DNA of 64,000 nucleotides, taken from contig JAKJHU010000085.1 in assembly GCA_022316685.1 (NCBI GenBank), positions 3,596,001 through 3,660,000 on the forward strand, given 5' to 3'. Under the pieces are notes generated by a model. That model ran no database searches. It was not told where the DNA came from and was given only the letters and a program-made list of their open reading frames with translations. This DNA is from Progne subis subis (lineage: Eukaryota; Chordata; Aves; Passeriformes; Hirundinidae). Position 1 is the first letter of the stretch; each line of letters starts with the position of its first letter. Shown piece after piece: positions 25,291-39,100 of the stretch. The translations under genes and the position numbers were made by a program.

Positions 25291-28200
25291 AGTGATTTTC
25301 ATAGGAGCAGAAGGCAAATGACTCTGTCACTCACGGGAGGAACCACATCAAATCACATCGCTGGCCCCTTCCTGCTGCCTCTCTCCCCAAAGGGGAAAGC
25401 ATCCTGCGAAATCTCTGGTGTGAAGGGCGCAGTAAGAGAGACACTTTTTGTTTGACCAGGGGTAACCAGGGACATCCCTGAGCACTGAGCTGGGAGAAAC
25501 TGCAGAGCTCAGAGCGTTCTCCAGGCCCATTTATTAAAATAAAATCAGACGTGCTTAAAGGGAATCTAGAACCAGAGCATCTTTCCCTCGTCTCTGGATT
25601 TTTCCCACGTTGCCGTTTGTAGATGCTTTTGCAAAGTCTTTCAGGGTCATAAGTGATTTCATACTTTATATGTAGATAACATTTATTATTCCATTATTTA
25701 AACCATTTTTCCTGTTCTTCCCCTGGACAGTGCAAGGTAGTTCCAGCTGTCATTCTCTGTGGAAGGGTCGTTAGGTTCAGGTTCTTTTAATTAGCTAACC
25801 AGGGGTCAGTTTTTCACCTTTGAGGTGCCTGAAGAGAGGTTATAAGGCATAGAACTGGGTCTTTGTTAGACATCATCTGGGTGTTTAATGTTGCAATACC
25901 TTTAGAAATCTGGGTAGGTCTTGGTGTGATTTGTGAGCTCAGCAAAAGGTGCTCTAAGGGAAGGAGTTGTACATCCCGCAGAATTCCTGCTGAAACAACA
26001 GTAAAAGGCTCTGTAGGCTCAGAATTCGAACCTGCTTCTGTATCTTTACCAGGATGATGAGGATAGAAAAATCAGGCCTTTTTCTCACTCATTGGAAAAT
26101 TTGCTTTGCTTCTGTGAGCAGTGGAATTTTGTCCTGTGCCCCAAAGGGTCAGCGCTGTTCCTCTGCCTAGAAATAATTCTCACTTTGCCCAGAAGTCGTT
26201 TGAAAAGCTCTTCTTAAAATGTTTTAAAGTAGGAATAAGCTCTGAAATGTCGTAGCAGAAACCCAAAGTACAGAAGGACAGTGGAAATTCACAGCAGAAA
26301 TGACAGATGTGGAAGAGACCAACCTGCACGTTACCACCAGTGCTTCTAATTATAGGCCAGCAAAAGAAAATTTCGAGCAGAGTTTTGCCAACATTCAGCC
26401 TACAACAGTCAGTCTGTGATTAGTCATGCCATCAAAATGTAAACAAAAATAATTCAATCATCAAAGCAGAAATCCCATCTGCAAGGGGTGTAAACGCTAA
26501 GATGAAACAAATGCTGCCTTTGAGAAGGCCAGAGCAGGATGGTGTGTAACTTCTGGATCAGGCAGAAAAGCTCCACAGGCTGTATAATATACTTGTACAG
26601 CTTTGGACGTGGCTGAAAACACAATCAGAACTTCATTTGATGGCAACCAAAGCGTTTGGCCTGTGAATCTGATGCTTTCAGACTGGCAAAGTCCCAGCTA
26701 GAAATTAATGTGTCTAAAGACGAGTTTTGTTTCGTAGAGCACAGATAATATGAAAATTTGATTAGTTCATACTCCATCAACATAAAGGATATGAGGTATG
26801 AATATTCTATTAACATCCTTGAACTGAACAAATGGCAGTGCCTGCTCGGTCTCCAGCTCTGGATTGCACAGTCACAGAAACCTCCTCTGGCTGTAACAAA
26901 GGCTGATACATAATGCCAGCTTCCAGTATTTATCATTTTGCAATACCGCTGCTAGGACGGTTCATGGTCTACTACAGAAGCGAAAAAAAGAAAAATATGG
27001 AGGCTGGAGTTATAAATGAGAACAGAAAATTAAAAAAAAAAGAGTCTGAACTGTCTCTGCTTTATGATTTTCATGAATATAATGAGAGATGGGTGGGCAG
27101 TTTGAATAGATAAATGATGTATGATGGAAGTACAGAGAGCATCAGGAGAGAGAGGTTTTTCCTCTAAGCATTTAGAAATGTCCAATTCTTGTGATAGAGG
27201 CTGATTTTTAGGTGAAGTGCAATCTAAACCCTCAGTGTCTGCAGTGGATTAAAAACTCATTCTTGCTCCTTTTCAGAGGTAATGTTTTAATGTCATATTT
27301 GGTACCTCAGATCTTTTATCTTCTCAAATTCCTTTTTGTAGCTGCAATTCTACAAACAGTCCTGCTCTTGCCTCCAATCCTATTTCCATGAAATGCTGTA
27401 TGGCTCCCTCTCTGCACTAATGGAAAAAACTCCATTGTTGTGGTGTTTATAGCTCTGGATTATTAGGAGCTGAGTTTGGCTGGAATTCTTGGCAAAATGA
27501 TGTGTTCAGTGAAGAGTACAACTTCGAGGCAGCCAAGGAAATTAATATGTCACATTTTAATTTAAGAAAGAGCTGAACAACCTGAAAATGAAACAGAGCC
27601 TTTCAGTTTATGAAAAAAAACCCCATTTCATCCAGTAACATTTTTTCCTGCCTTCTGGTAAATAGCAACCCCCCAAACAATTTTCTGTTGACAGTAATAA
27701 TTTTACCTCTGTTGGTGGTTTAGTCTGACCAGCAACCCCCCAAATCCATTATTCACCAAGTTCTATTCCTGAGCTTTTACTTTTTAATATCCTTTAAAAA
27801 TGCTGGGAGTTCTTTCCATGATTTGAAGCGTCCTCCTGGGGCAAGCAGCATTTCTCTGTCTCCCCTGACAGCAAGTCTCCCGTGCTGAGGCTTTTTTCCG
27901 AGTCACTTCTCGTTGCCAACAGCTTCAAGTGCAGGGGAAACCAACTGTCCTTGGGTGAGAGAGATGGGATTCCCAAAATCTTCCCGAGGATCAACCAAGC
28001 CTGCTCCATTTTGTGTTTAACGTGGAACCAGAGTGAGGGGGAGGACAGCTCTCCAGGGGTGATGTGCAGATGGAACTCGGCCCTGAGGTCTCTTTGTGTA
28101 TTTTTGTGTGAAGGTGGAGCCATGCAAGCAGCCTGGAAGAGAATTTGCCTGATCCTTATGCATGAAAGGAATCCAACCGTTGTTATCTCAACGCAGTTAC

Positions 28201-28642
28201 GCTGGCAAAAATCTCTGCAAAACGTCTTTAGGTCAATGTCATCTTATTTATAAATATCTTACACGTGGATTTTCTTCTTTTGGAAGGCAGGACAAGCCTC
28301 TGCTGTTTTGTGTTGTGGCCACACTTGAGCCAGTGGTAGCATCCCTTAATCACATTACCAACTGGCACAAAGGAGGAGGAAAAACGTAATGCAGGCTTTT
28401 GCATGAGAGTCCTGAGATGGAGATAAAGCATTTCCTGGCTCCCTAACGGCTTTATTCCTTCTCAAGGGGAAAAATATGCTTTTATCAGCTTTGAAGGTCA
28501 GGTAGTAAAATCAGAGGTTAAGCAGCTTCGTTTTAGTTTTGGATGCAGCATTAAAAATTCCTCTTCAAGGGCTGGATCGAGCAGCACTCAGTCACTTCTG
28601 CCTCTTTATGGATCTCAGCTCTGGAGCACAACTCCAGAGATG
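25291..28642 (+). other. Unique intronic stretch
   Basis: No gene or repeat array was recognised. The GCAACCCCCCAAA motif occurs twice (about 27666 and 27733), 67 bp apart. Confidence 0.55.
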
Positions 28643-28695
28643 AAATCATACAATCACAGAATGGTTTGGGTTTGGGAGGGACCTCAGCTCCTCTC
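28643..28695 (-). mobile_element. CR1 LINE 3'-end remnant (antisense)
   Basis: AATCATACAATCACAGAATG, then GTTTGGG and GGGAGGGACCTCAG, match the reverse complement of the avian CR1 terminus (the ATTCTATG-type tail region). Only about 50 bp is recognisable. Confidence 0.7.
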
Positions 28696-28933
28696 AGCTG
28701 AGACCTCTCCTTTGAAAGCCAGGAGTTCAGGCCAAATTCTAAACCCACTGATAAGCAAGCAAAACTCTAAAAATTCAGCAGGTTTGCTGCTTTCCACATT
28801 AGGTTTCTGTCCACTTAGAACTGATCAAAAGCTATGAACAGATGTAGTTGGATTAAGTCTGTGAAATTTGAACTGCAGCTCCTTAACTGCGGCTGCCTCC
28901 CGTGGGAGACAGCCAGCAGCAGGGCTGGGGCTG

Positions 28934-29192
28934 CAATCCCTGTTCTGCACTCACAGGGAGAGAAACACCCAGCCCTGGGGCTGGCAGAGCTCCCTGCCCT
29001 GTGCAGGGCACAAATCTCTCTGTTCTATACTCACAGGGAGATAAATGCCCAGCCCTGGGGCTGGTAGAGCTCCCTGCCCTGTGCAGGGCACAAATCCCTC
29101 TGTTCTGCACTCACAGGGAGAGAAACACCCAGCGCTGGGGCTGGCAGAGCTCCCTGCCCTGTGCAGGGCACAAATCCCTCTGTTCTGCACTC
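28934..29192 (+). repeat. Minisatellite, exact 80-bp period, 3.2 copies
   Basis: Copies start TGTTCTGCACTCACAGGGAG at 28941, with equivalents at 29021, 29101 and 29181 (partial). Each unit contains TGCCCTG-TG-CAGGGCA, a perfect short hairpin. The 80-bp period is not a multiple of three, and the repeat-driven frames on both strands are not genes. Confidence 0.95.
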
Positions 29193-32100
29193 AGGAGGGG
29201 AGGGTGGCACCTGCACCTGCCTGAAATTTGGGAGCTCATCTTGTTTTTTCTGGTTTGCTGCTGAATTCCGTGCGGTGACGAACAAATCTCGGGTCCCTTT
29301 ACTCGTCGTGGGTTTCTCTGTGGATGTGACAGCACTAAACTATTTAATGAGGCTGAATCTGTTGATGAGAGAGGTGATAAGGCCACATAAAGTCGCTCTC
29401 ATGGCTAATCTGCTGTTGCTGCTTTGGAATTAGGCCAAGGATTAGAGGTTGAGTTTGCTCTTCCTGGATTTGACGCTGTGGTAGCGAAAGAGGCTTTCTT
29501 AAGTTCATATTGGTTTTCCTGCTGCCTCTTAAGCTCTGACTCCCCGGGTTTAACTCACCATTCTATTTGCTGAACCATTTCCCACTAAGCTTTCTATCTG
29601 TTCCTCACCTCTTGAATGCACAGTGCAAAATCCGTGGCTTGGAGGGACACCCAGCCAAGGGGCAGAGTGTTTCAGAAGGGATTTCTCTGCTCCTTTTCTG
29701 GGCAGCCTGTGATTCCCAACAAGCAAACTTTAGCAAGCTGGTGTTGTAATAAATGGCTTATCTTGCTCTGGGAGTGACCCAGGGGGTGCTTTGATTATCT
29801 TCCCTTTTTTTGGAGGTGTCTGAGCGTTGACTTCTGGCTCTGTCTGGTTCAAGACTCTGCTGTACAATTAACCAGTTCATCCTCAGCCAAGCAGTTCTTG
29901 TGCTGCAGAGAGGAGTCCACTCATTTTATGCCTGACACATGTCTGTGCTTCTGGATCAGTATAAGAAGAAAAGGATAAAAAAAAAAAATAAGGAGAGTTG
30001 AATCAAGAGAACCTTTTGGAATAAACCCATCATGTGGCCTCTCCTGTTGCAATGCATTTTGAAAATTCTGCTTATGTAGCGAGGTTTATTATGTATTTAT
30101 ATAATAGCAGCTGATCTGGAAGCTGAGAATCATCCTGGATTTGTGCAATAAAGAGTCTGCAGTGGTTCTGCTGTGCCAGAGTTGTGAAATGGATGTAATT
30201 TGTAGGAGAACCAGGTGTGCTGGGTGATGAGCAAAGAGCAGAACTGAAAACTGCGGAAGTGGAAGAAGCTTAGAAAGCAAAGTAGTTTTGACAATAAAAG
30301 TGAGTTGTGTTCCTGCCTTTGAGGTGTAGGGTAGTGGACATTTCCTTCTTGTTTTTGTTTTTGTGGTCCTGCTTTATGTACATTTGTCTCTGCTCTCTGT
30401 AGAGGGAATCTTCAGTTGGAAGCAGAATGGATTTTCTTTTCTGAAATTCTGTGGATTTCTGTATTGGCCTCTAGTGTTTCCACCAAGATAATTCTGTGTT
30501 AGTGAGGTTAACTGAAAGTGCAGTTGTACAAATGCAGATTGTCTGCACTGCTCCCCAAGGACTCTTTTAAAGCTGGGCTTTGGCTATTAAACCATTTTGT
30601 AAAAACTCAGGGCAGGTTTCTGTGTAGGTTTCCTCCCTTTGCTTCCAGCATTCAGCTGTTTGTGACAGCAGAGCAGGGAGGGGAGAATGAGCAGGAGAAT
30701 AAATACATTACATTAGAAAATTTCGAGAGCATTTGAATCTCATTAAGGCTGTGTGGTTCTGAATCTTTGGGATTCCTCAGGAGGAGGAAACCTTGGCAAT
30801 TCTGTTGACATTTGAAACAGCAAATTCTCCTCCCAGGGCAGTGTGTAGTATTTATTTCACTTCTGCAGTTCTACTTTACCTGCACCTGATTCCCGTTCAG
30901 ACCCCCCAAAATCAGGACATCGTTTGGGGGATAATTTCTTTAACGAGGTGTGTTTGGGTTTTCTTTGGACTGGAGGAATTTTCCATGCTCAAGCACCGTC
31001 TGTCCAACGCCAGCAAGGTTTAGAAATGGACTTCTAAAATTCCCATTGGTCTTCTGGTGTATTTATACAGCATTTGCTGTGTGTTGAGGGAGACGTGAGA
31101 GACTGCAAAATACTGCTCACTGTGACTCAGCAATGCTGTCCATAATCTTCTGCCTGGCTGCAGAAATGACAAAATCTCCTCCAAAGTTTTTGTCTAAGCA
31201 GCAGTTGTGGCCCTGAGGAGGAGCTGCTACAACTGCAAATAAAGCACCACTGAGAGCAATTCCTGGTTTTTTATAGAAAGTTTTTCCAGGAGGTTTCCTG
31301 CACTCCTGAGGAGGTGAGGGCTTTCATTCCCTGTGCTGTGCTTATTGTTATGCTCGGGTAGGGGGATGCCTCATCACCCATCACTGTGCTGCAGAGTGCT
31401 TCTCTCAAACGGCCTCCCCAGCTGCTGCCCCGAATTGCCAAACAAACACAGCTTGTTAGAGGCAGCCAAAGAGATGCTTCAGTTATTCCCATTTTCCTTC
31501 AATTCTCTCAGCTCAGCTGAGGTGTTATCTGAAGGTCGTCCAATGGCTTTTGACGTGGGTTCAGTTTGGGAAGAGACTCCTAACCCTGGGGCTTGCTTTA
31601 GGGGCACCTGTGGTTTCCTCAAGGTCCTGCAGGAGGGGTGAGGAACACCTGGGGCTGGTAATTCCTGGAGCAGGCACTGTTCCCCTGTGAGCATCGTGCA
31701 GGATCTCGGGGGCTGTGATGGAACTGAGGGCACAAAGGGCCCAAGCAGCAGCACAGCTGCTCCCTGCCATGCTGGTTTGAGTCTTCTGGAAGCATTTCCC
31801 AGCAGTGGGAATGTGCTCATCAGCAGCAGGTAAAAGGGAATCACAATCACCAGGTGCCCAGGACTGGTCCAGTTAAATCATCATTTGTTTGAGTGTCTGT
31901 GTGTTCCTTGACCTTGCACTTCAATAAAAAATCTGGGAGTTTCTTAGAAAATGCTGTTGGGAAGATGGAATTTTATGTGTATAAAGGACATTGCCTTGAG
32001 AATTCTGACACTCTGAGGACATCGGGTGTACTAGTTCATAGCTCAGCACAAACTGCTTCATTCTGATGTTAAAAAAACAAAAAAACCCATGAAAATCTGT

Positions 32101-35100
32101 TTCTGTTATGTGAGAGCAAACGCGCTTCATGGATGTGATGCTAATATTTAGTCAGGGGAATGCAGGTTGATTGACAAGATACTTTAAAGGACTTACTTTA
32201 GGGGTTTTGTGCAGCCTTTAGGGGGAAACATCCTAACCAGGATTTCTTTTGAAGATGCCCTTTAAAGCCATAGAAAACCAGCACCCTGCATTTACAGAAA
32301 TGTGACCATTTCTGCCTCAAAGACTTGAACTATCATGAGTGCAAGAAGCCCTGCACCACTGGCTGTTTTCTGATTTCACACAAATCTTGCTAAAGCACGG
32401 AGGCCTCAGCACGGGGAGGAAGGCTCAGTGCAGGAGCTGCACCAATTTCTCATTCCTGACAGGGAGCTGTGAGCGGGATCAGCACTGCGGGTATTGATTA
32501 TGCCACGATCCCCTGGTGGTGCCAAGTGTGAAGGGAGAATCCCAAAGCGATGCGTTTGTGCTCGTCTCAGGTGTATCCATGTGCTTTGTAAAACACCTCC
32601 GTTCCTCCCACGGCTCCCACAATCCACGGGACGGCCGCTGACGGCAGCCAGGTTCCATTTAAGCTCTCACAGGCGGGCAGAGGGGATGTGAACTGTGCTG
32701 TGACTGGGGGAATGGCATTATACATCAACCCAGGCAGCTTCCAGCGGGGACAAATGGCTACTTCTGCAGTGCAGGATCAGCCTTTGGGATTTCATTTTTA
32801 AGTATCAGGATGATATAGCAATCAGGTGGGGGCAAATCCTCCTCCCACCGCCTTCTCATTTTGAGTTTCAGACACTTTCCCCCACTTTTATAGCAGCACT
32901 ATATCATATTTACAGCATCTAGCATTTCAAGGTTACATGGCCAAGTGTTGAGTCAAGAAAAAATTGCCTTCCCAGGGATACTCAGATATTTCAGTTCATG
33001 TCTGGGAGACAGCACTGATGTGCCGCTGGTTGATTTCATTTCAGAAATGGACACCACAATGATTCATCTAGAGAGTCAAAAAGCTGATCTTAACCTTAGC
33101 ACTCACTTTTCAAACACAGTCCATGATCAGGCATCTTGTACGCCGGCAAGGAATTTATTTATCTACGCCGCTGCTTCTGGAGTTTTTCAAGTTTTTTAAA
33201 CCAGCATGTTCCAAATACAAATGCAGCTGTGCTCTGGATGTGTCAGGGGGCTGAGAATCCCCGTCAGGATTTCCTAGGTGTGCTGTCACTGGGTTTTCCT
33301 GACTCTCCTGCACTGATGTGTCTTCATACTCACTGTAGGAATTAAAGCAAAAAATCTGGGAGAGGTGAGGAAGCGTGGCTGTTGCTGGAGAGTTCAGAAA
33401 GTTCTTTTCCTGTGCAACAGCCTCTGTGAGGAAAATACATGGGAAGAGTTCTTTTCTTAGGCAGCATCTGTGTGGGTAAAACAGGGCATCCCTGTGGCCC
33501 GGAGGAAAGATGGAAGAGGAAGCCCAGGCAGGTTGTAGAATTTATGTCCTTGCAGCATTTCGAAGTCCAGCAGCTCTGAGCAGCCTGCTCTGAGTTCAGT
33601 GTGACCCTGCTGTGAGGAGGGGGCAGGATGAGGGTCCCTGACCCTGTGTTGTTCTGTGCTGCTGGGGAAAGGATGGGAATTAATTAGAAAGGGGAGCTGG
33701 AGAAGGTTGAAGGGCAATGTGGGTATGGATGTACAAAATCAATTAGAGAGCATAAAGCTAACTGGAATAAAATATGGATCACTTAAGGACTATCTATCTT
33801 AATGCATCATCTTTTCTTTTGCCAGTTGATGTAGAAAGTGTATCAGCAAGTTAAGTCAGACCAGGAATGATCAGAGACTTTTGCAAATAGTTCTGACCCT
33901 CTCCTGCTTCCCATCTGTGATACAATGGCTGCTGGCTGCCACATTTCCATCCTTTCTTTTAATCTCTGTCACTTCTTGTCAATAGGATTTAAAGTACCCA
34001 TAAAGATTTAATGATCTCAGCGTCTTCTCCCTGGCATTCTGTGTTTCTAACTTTTAAGTAGTTCTGTCTGAAACCCAACGTTTCCAGCACATAAAAATCT
34101 CCCTTTGCAGCAGGAAAATGCAAGGCTTTTGTCTCCCTGCAAAGCCCTGGCTGTTCTCTTGATTCCCCATCGTTTGTGGCTTGGCCGAGGAGGAGCATTG
34201 GAGTTTGTGCCACTCTTGGTGGCTGGAGCTGGAGTCAAGCTCTGTACTTTACAGGTGTGCTCCATTTCTCGGAGTCCTTGATGACAAGCTCTCTTGATTG
34301 GAATTACCTTTTTGGCTTTAACATTTTCCAGCAGTGATTTCAGGAAATTCAAAGGAGGCACAAACAAATAAACGTGACAACTCTATTATTGTGAATAAAC
34401 ATGCTGGAAAAGACCCCGTGCACATTTTATGCCTTCAGGATTAGTGTTGCTTCCCAGGGAGGGATATTTTACCCCACAATATTTACTACTTCTTTTTCAA
34501 TATAAACTGTTGTTATGTTGGTTTCTGCTAATGTTTATATATTCTCATTTGGGAACAAGACATTTATCAAATAAAGGCATAGACACCTGGCCTAATTCTG
34601 TTGTGATTAAAGCAAAAATTAGGCTAAATTATGTATTTTTAATAACAGAGCAAAATTTGGAAGCAGTTGAATAGTCTAAAAAATTATTCAGGAGAAAATT
34701 AATACTTTCAAGGGAAAAATAATACCTTAAATTCAGATCTCCAGAAGCTACGAAATACTTTATATAACCCATAAAATAGACCTATAAAACTGCTTTTCAG
34801 GTGACAATACATTTTCCAAGAATGTAGTAGAATTCAGAATGGGCTGGACTCTGTAAAAAAAATTATTATTTCCAAATGTTTAAGCAGCATTATAGTAACT
34901 TCTGATTAAAAATGGAATATATTCTTTTAAGCTTTAACAGCACACCTGTCATTCACAGTCCCTGGCTGCAGCTCTCAGAGTGCCTTCTCTCACCTGTGTG
35001 ATCAAAGAGGAGCGTTCTTGAGCTAGAAAGATGCCAAACCCTGCTTTCATTGCAGAGCTTGCATCAGTGGAGATGCCAAACCTTTCTTGCGTAAAGCTCT

Positions 35101-36024
35101 GAAGATGTCATCGATGGAGCCACTTGGTATCTCCTTGCACTCAAAGCTGGCACTGTGGGACCTGCAAATTCTGCTTTTCGGTGTTCAGCTATTCAGTTTT
35201 AAAGGGATTGAATGGTTTTTCAGTTTGAGAATGCTTTGTGAAAAAATAAATATCATAACATCTCATTAGCAAGAATGGTTTCCCTTTACGTTTCCATTGG
35301 AAGGTCGGCAAACACACGCTCATCCCTGTCCCGTTTTCCTGCAAAGCTGTGCTGAATTGTGCTTTAAATTATCCCATCTTAAAAATGCTGTTCTTTTTTT
35401 ATCAGTCGAAAAACCTTTACAAGCCTCCTAAGAGTCCTTGAAGCAGTTACCTTTGAACAATTACGCCGGATTGTTATAAATTTCCCACACTGTTTTTATT
35501 GCCTCTCCGAAGCGATCTGGGATTTTATATCCCTACTTTTTCATAGGGTCTGGTTCTCGTGACAGATGCTTGCTTACATCTCCCAGGAACTCTAATGAGA
35601 GCCAGGCATATGTCTGCTTTCCAGCCTCGACCTCCTTATGCTCATTTTGCATTTCTTCCCTCAAACCTGCCGTGGAGTTTGAGAAGGGAGCTGGGGCGGT
35701 TCCATCCCGAGCTGTGCCTTCCCTTCACTGCTCCTGCTCTGAGGTCTCATCTTCATGAACTGCAAATTAATGACACCAGTTTGCACTTAGGTTTTAATTC
35801 CTGAGCGTTCCTGAACATTTTAGAATGTGAAATAACGGCAGTAAGCTGCGATGGCACTCAGGGATTAGCTGTGGAATTCATCTCTGGAAGGCAGCAGTGG
35901 GAAGCTGCTGTTCTTGAGGTTTTCCATGTGCCTGCTGCTTTCTGCTTGCTTTGCCTTTCTGCTCCCGTCCAAGCGTTCAGCAGCTGTTGAGAAGAGATGA
36001 ACTGTGTGGATGGTGAGAGCTCAG
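29193..36024 (+). other. Unique intronic stretch
   Basis: This 6.8-kb stretch has only short open frames, small homopolymer tracts and AT-rich patches (for example 34600-34930). I recognised no element or exon on either strand. Confidence 0.55.
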
Positions 36025-36027
36025 AGG

Positions 36028-36170
36028 CTCATAAACTCACAGAACATCCTGAGCTGGAAGGGACCCCCAAGGATCATCCCCCCAGCAATCCCCCCGTGCT
36101 TCCCTGGGAGCGGTGTCCAACAGTGCTGGATCCCTGGGCACTGGGAATTCCAGGATTTCTGTGCTCACAG
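36028..36170 (-). mobile_element. CR1 LINE fragment (antisense)
   Basis: ACTCACAGAACATCCTGAGC, TGGAAGGGACCCCCAAGGAT and the later GAGCGGTGTCCAACAGTGCT match the reverse complement of an avian CR1 subfamily 3' region. It is diverged, and the boundary beyond about 36170 is unclear. Confidence 0.75.
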
Positions 36171-39100
36171 GCTCTGACCCCCAGCAAACACTGCACTGAC
36201 CTGAGGCCGTGGAGAAGGATCCCAAAATTGAGTGACAGCACTGGGATTGTGTGTGTGGGGTTTGGATAGAAGTGTGTGACAGCACAGGGTGCAAAACTCA
36301 GAGTTTAAGGGTTTGGAATACAGGAATAGATATAAAGCAAGGGAGAGGTTTTAGGGCATAGGGCAGTCCTTCTCTCCTGCACACCTGGGCAGGTGAGGCA
36401 AAGCAGTTTGTCTCTGGGCATGCTACAGCACCGGTTGTTTGGTGCCTGGTGTGCACCAATCTTTTGTCTCCTCGATGTGCAGATAGAAATTTTCTCCTCC
36501 TGCCGGTCTCTCCGGTGTTTTGATTGTGACTGGAGCCTCTGGGCCGGTAATGCCCCAGAACACAAACCCCTGTGAGAGCTGGGAAAAAGCTGCACTGCTG
36601 GAACTGATGCACTGCAGGAGTTCAGTGGCTGTGCAAGCAGAGCTCATCCCACACGTGGGTGTCTCGTGAGACCTGGCTCTGCGGTTTAATCCTGCCTTTA
36701 TCTCTCTTCTGAGTGCTTCTGATATTACAGGAGTTGCAAGGAATCTAATTAGCTAATGCTCCTACACGGTGTTCAGATCCTCAGATAAAAGCCTGCCTAC
36801 AGGCCTGCAGGAGGTGCCAAGAAGGAGTTTGTAAACTTTGGTGATGCCAGGTGTCTGAGATTGAGATGGTTTGGGACGATGGGGTGACTCCCAGTTTTCA
36901 TTCTTATGTGTTTGCTTATTAGAAGGAGTAAATAGCTGCTAATTAATGCAGGCTGTTCATTTTGCTGTCTTAAAAACCTTTTCCTGGGCTGTTGAGGATG
37001 TCAAGAGCTGCTTCTAAGTCAGACCTGTTTAAAGAATAGCGTGTACTAAGCCGTTCAAGACTGGCTTTGTGTACCAGCTCAAAAGCATCACGCTAAAAAT
37101 CCTTTATAATAAAGAAAAGGTAGGAAAAAAGCATTGCTTATTTTTCACTTCAGTGCATCTGAGTTCAAGCCCTGTCTCAGCACTAAAGCAGGCAATATTT
37201 TGCTGCTCAACACTGGGAAGATTGTTCATTCTCTGGTTGGAGGTGTCTTCTCCAAAGCCTTGACACAGCCCTGTGGAGAAACTTGCCTACAGGGTTTGTT
37301 CCTATTACTGCAAAAAAAAAAAAAAATCATTAAGGAATTGGATGGAAAATGCAAAGCCTCTGTGCTTCTTAAATCCCCTAATCCTATTTTGAAGGCTTAA
37401 ATGGTGACTAGGCTTCAGCCTGGGGTGTGCAAGGGAGTGGATTCCACCGTAGGTGAGTTAAAGTGGAATCAGGAACAAAGCAGGCTGGGTTTGTTCTACT
37501 GCGGATCTGCACCGTTCACTGAGCTTATCCCATCCTGGAATGGGCAGGGGGAATGCCTGATTTCTGAAGCTTTTTTGGAAATGCTGCATCATCCAGCCAT
37601 ATTCACAAAATGTTTGACGTTGACACACTAAAATGTTCTTATAAAAGGCGCCACAGGTGCCATGAAGGACTGACAGCTTCGTAAATTGAACAACTCGCAG
37701 AATAAGAGTGAAAATTACTGTGTCAGTATCAGTTGTAACCAAAACCAACAGGTGAATATTCTGGACAGATAAAGCTATCAGAAAGCTCAGCTTTCACTGT
37801 TTGTTTGTGTCTGAGGAGTGCTTCTGCCCTGGAATTCTTTATCTGCTTGCATGGCTGTGGAGTGTGATGAAGGAAAACGTTAAGTTAAATCAATAATATC
37901 TCATGCAGGCATTTCACGGCTGAACTGGTGTTGTTTAAACTCTGCCATTTCCTTGTTCTTTGATCGTTGCTTGGGGAGTCCAATACCTGGAGATCCTTCC
38001 TGCTCTCAGTGGAGAGACTCCCAGGTCAAATCTAGAGAGCACTCACTCGGTAACGTTGGATTTCGTGGTGTCCACCAGAGCAGAGGAGAGGAAATCAGGT
38101 GTAATCATCCTTTATTTGCAGTTTAGACACTGTGACCTTGGGTAAGCCAATCTTTCTGAGCTCCCTGCCCTCTACAGAAGGGTGTCAGCATGGCTTGGAT
38201 CAGGATCAACAATGCTTTTCCTGCCTGCCAGGGCTCCACCTTTGATTATCATCTAGAAATAACATTTGTATGGATTCTATTTGAATTAGAACCTTAACAA
38301 TGAAAAGTCAGCATCAGCACCAGGAATTGCCTGTACTCCATCCCCTCTCCTTTTTATTTATATGCATTGGATTTATCAAGCACCTTCAGGTAAGACAGGA
38401 ATGCTGAAATGCACAAATGCCTCTTAACACACCCTCCAGCTCTGCTTGCATTGCTGCTTCCTGCTGAATAGAAAAAAATGAGATGTCTGTGGAGGTTTTC
38501 TATGTGCTGTGTGCTCCTGATTTCCCCTTGTTCCACGCTATTTACACAATCACCAAGCATTTGATGAGAATATGTCAATCTTAGGCCAGGGTAATGGACA
38601 TTCCATTACTTTATCTCTGCAGACATTGTTGGAAACTCTGATTCATTACCCAGATCCTGGAAGGGAACAGGACGTTAATTGTACCTCGGCTTGTTAAATT
38701 TTGTCACTCATTGCCTTCTCCGTTTATTTAATTATATTTCTGCTTCCCATTCGGAGGATGTGCACGAGTCCTTTCCGACAGTGATGTGCACCTGTGGAAT
38801 CTGGAGCTGATGCAGAGCAGCTTTTGCTGTCAAAACACTCACAGGGTAGAATTGTTTCACACTTTGCAGTTCACGTGTTCTCTGATTTAAAAGGTTCTGC
38901 AGAAGGTGCCCCATTTCCCACGTACACAAATGGCATAAACACAGGCTCCCGGTGGGAATCAGCAAACAGGTTCCATGTCAGGTGTTTTTTGAGGAATCTG
39001 GTACTACCAGTAGAAAAGGGTGGATATGACTTTTCTATATTTTATCACAGCCAGTGGGGAGGGGACAAAAAAAAGAAAAAAAAAGAAAAAAGGGCAAAAA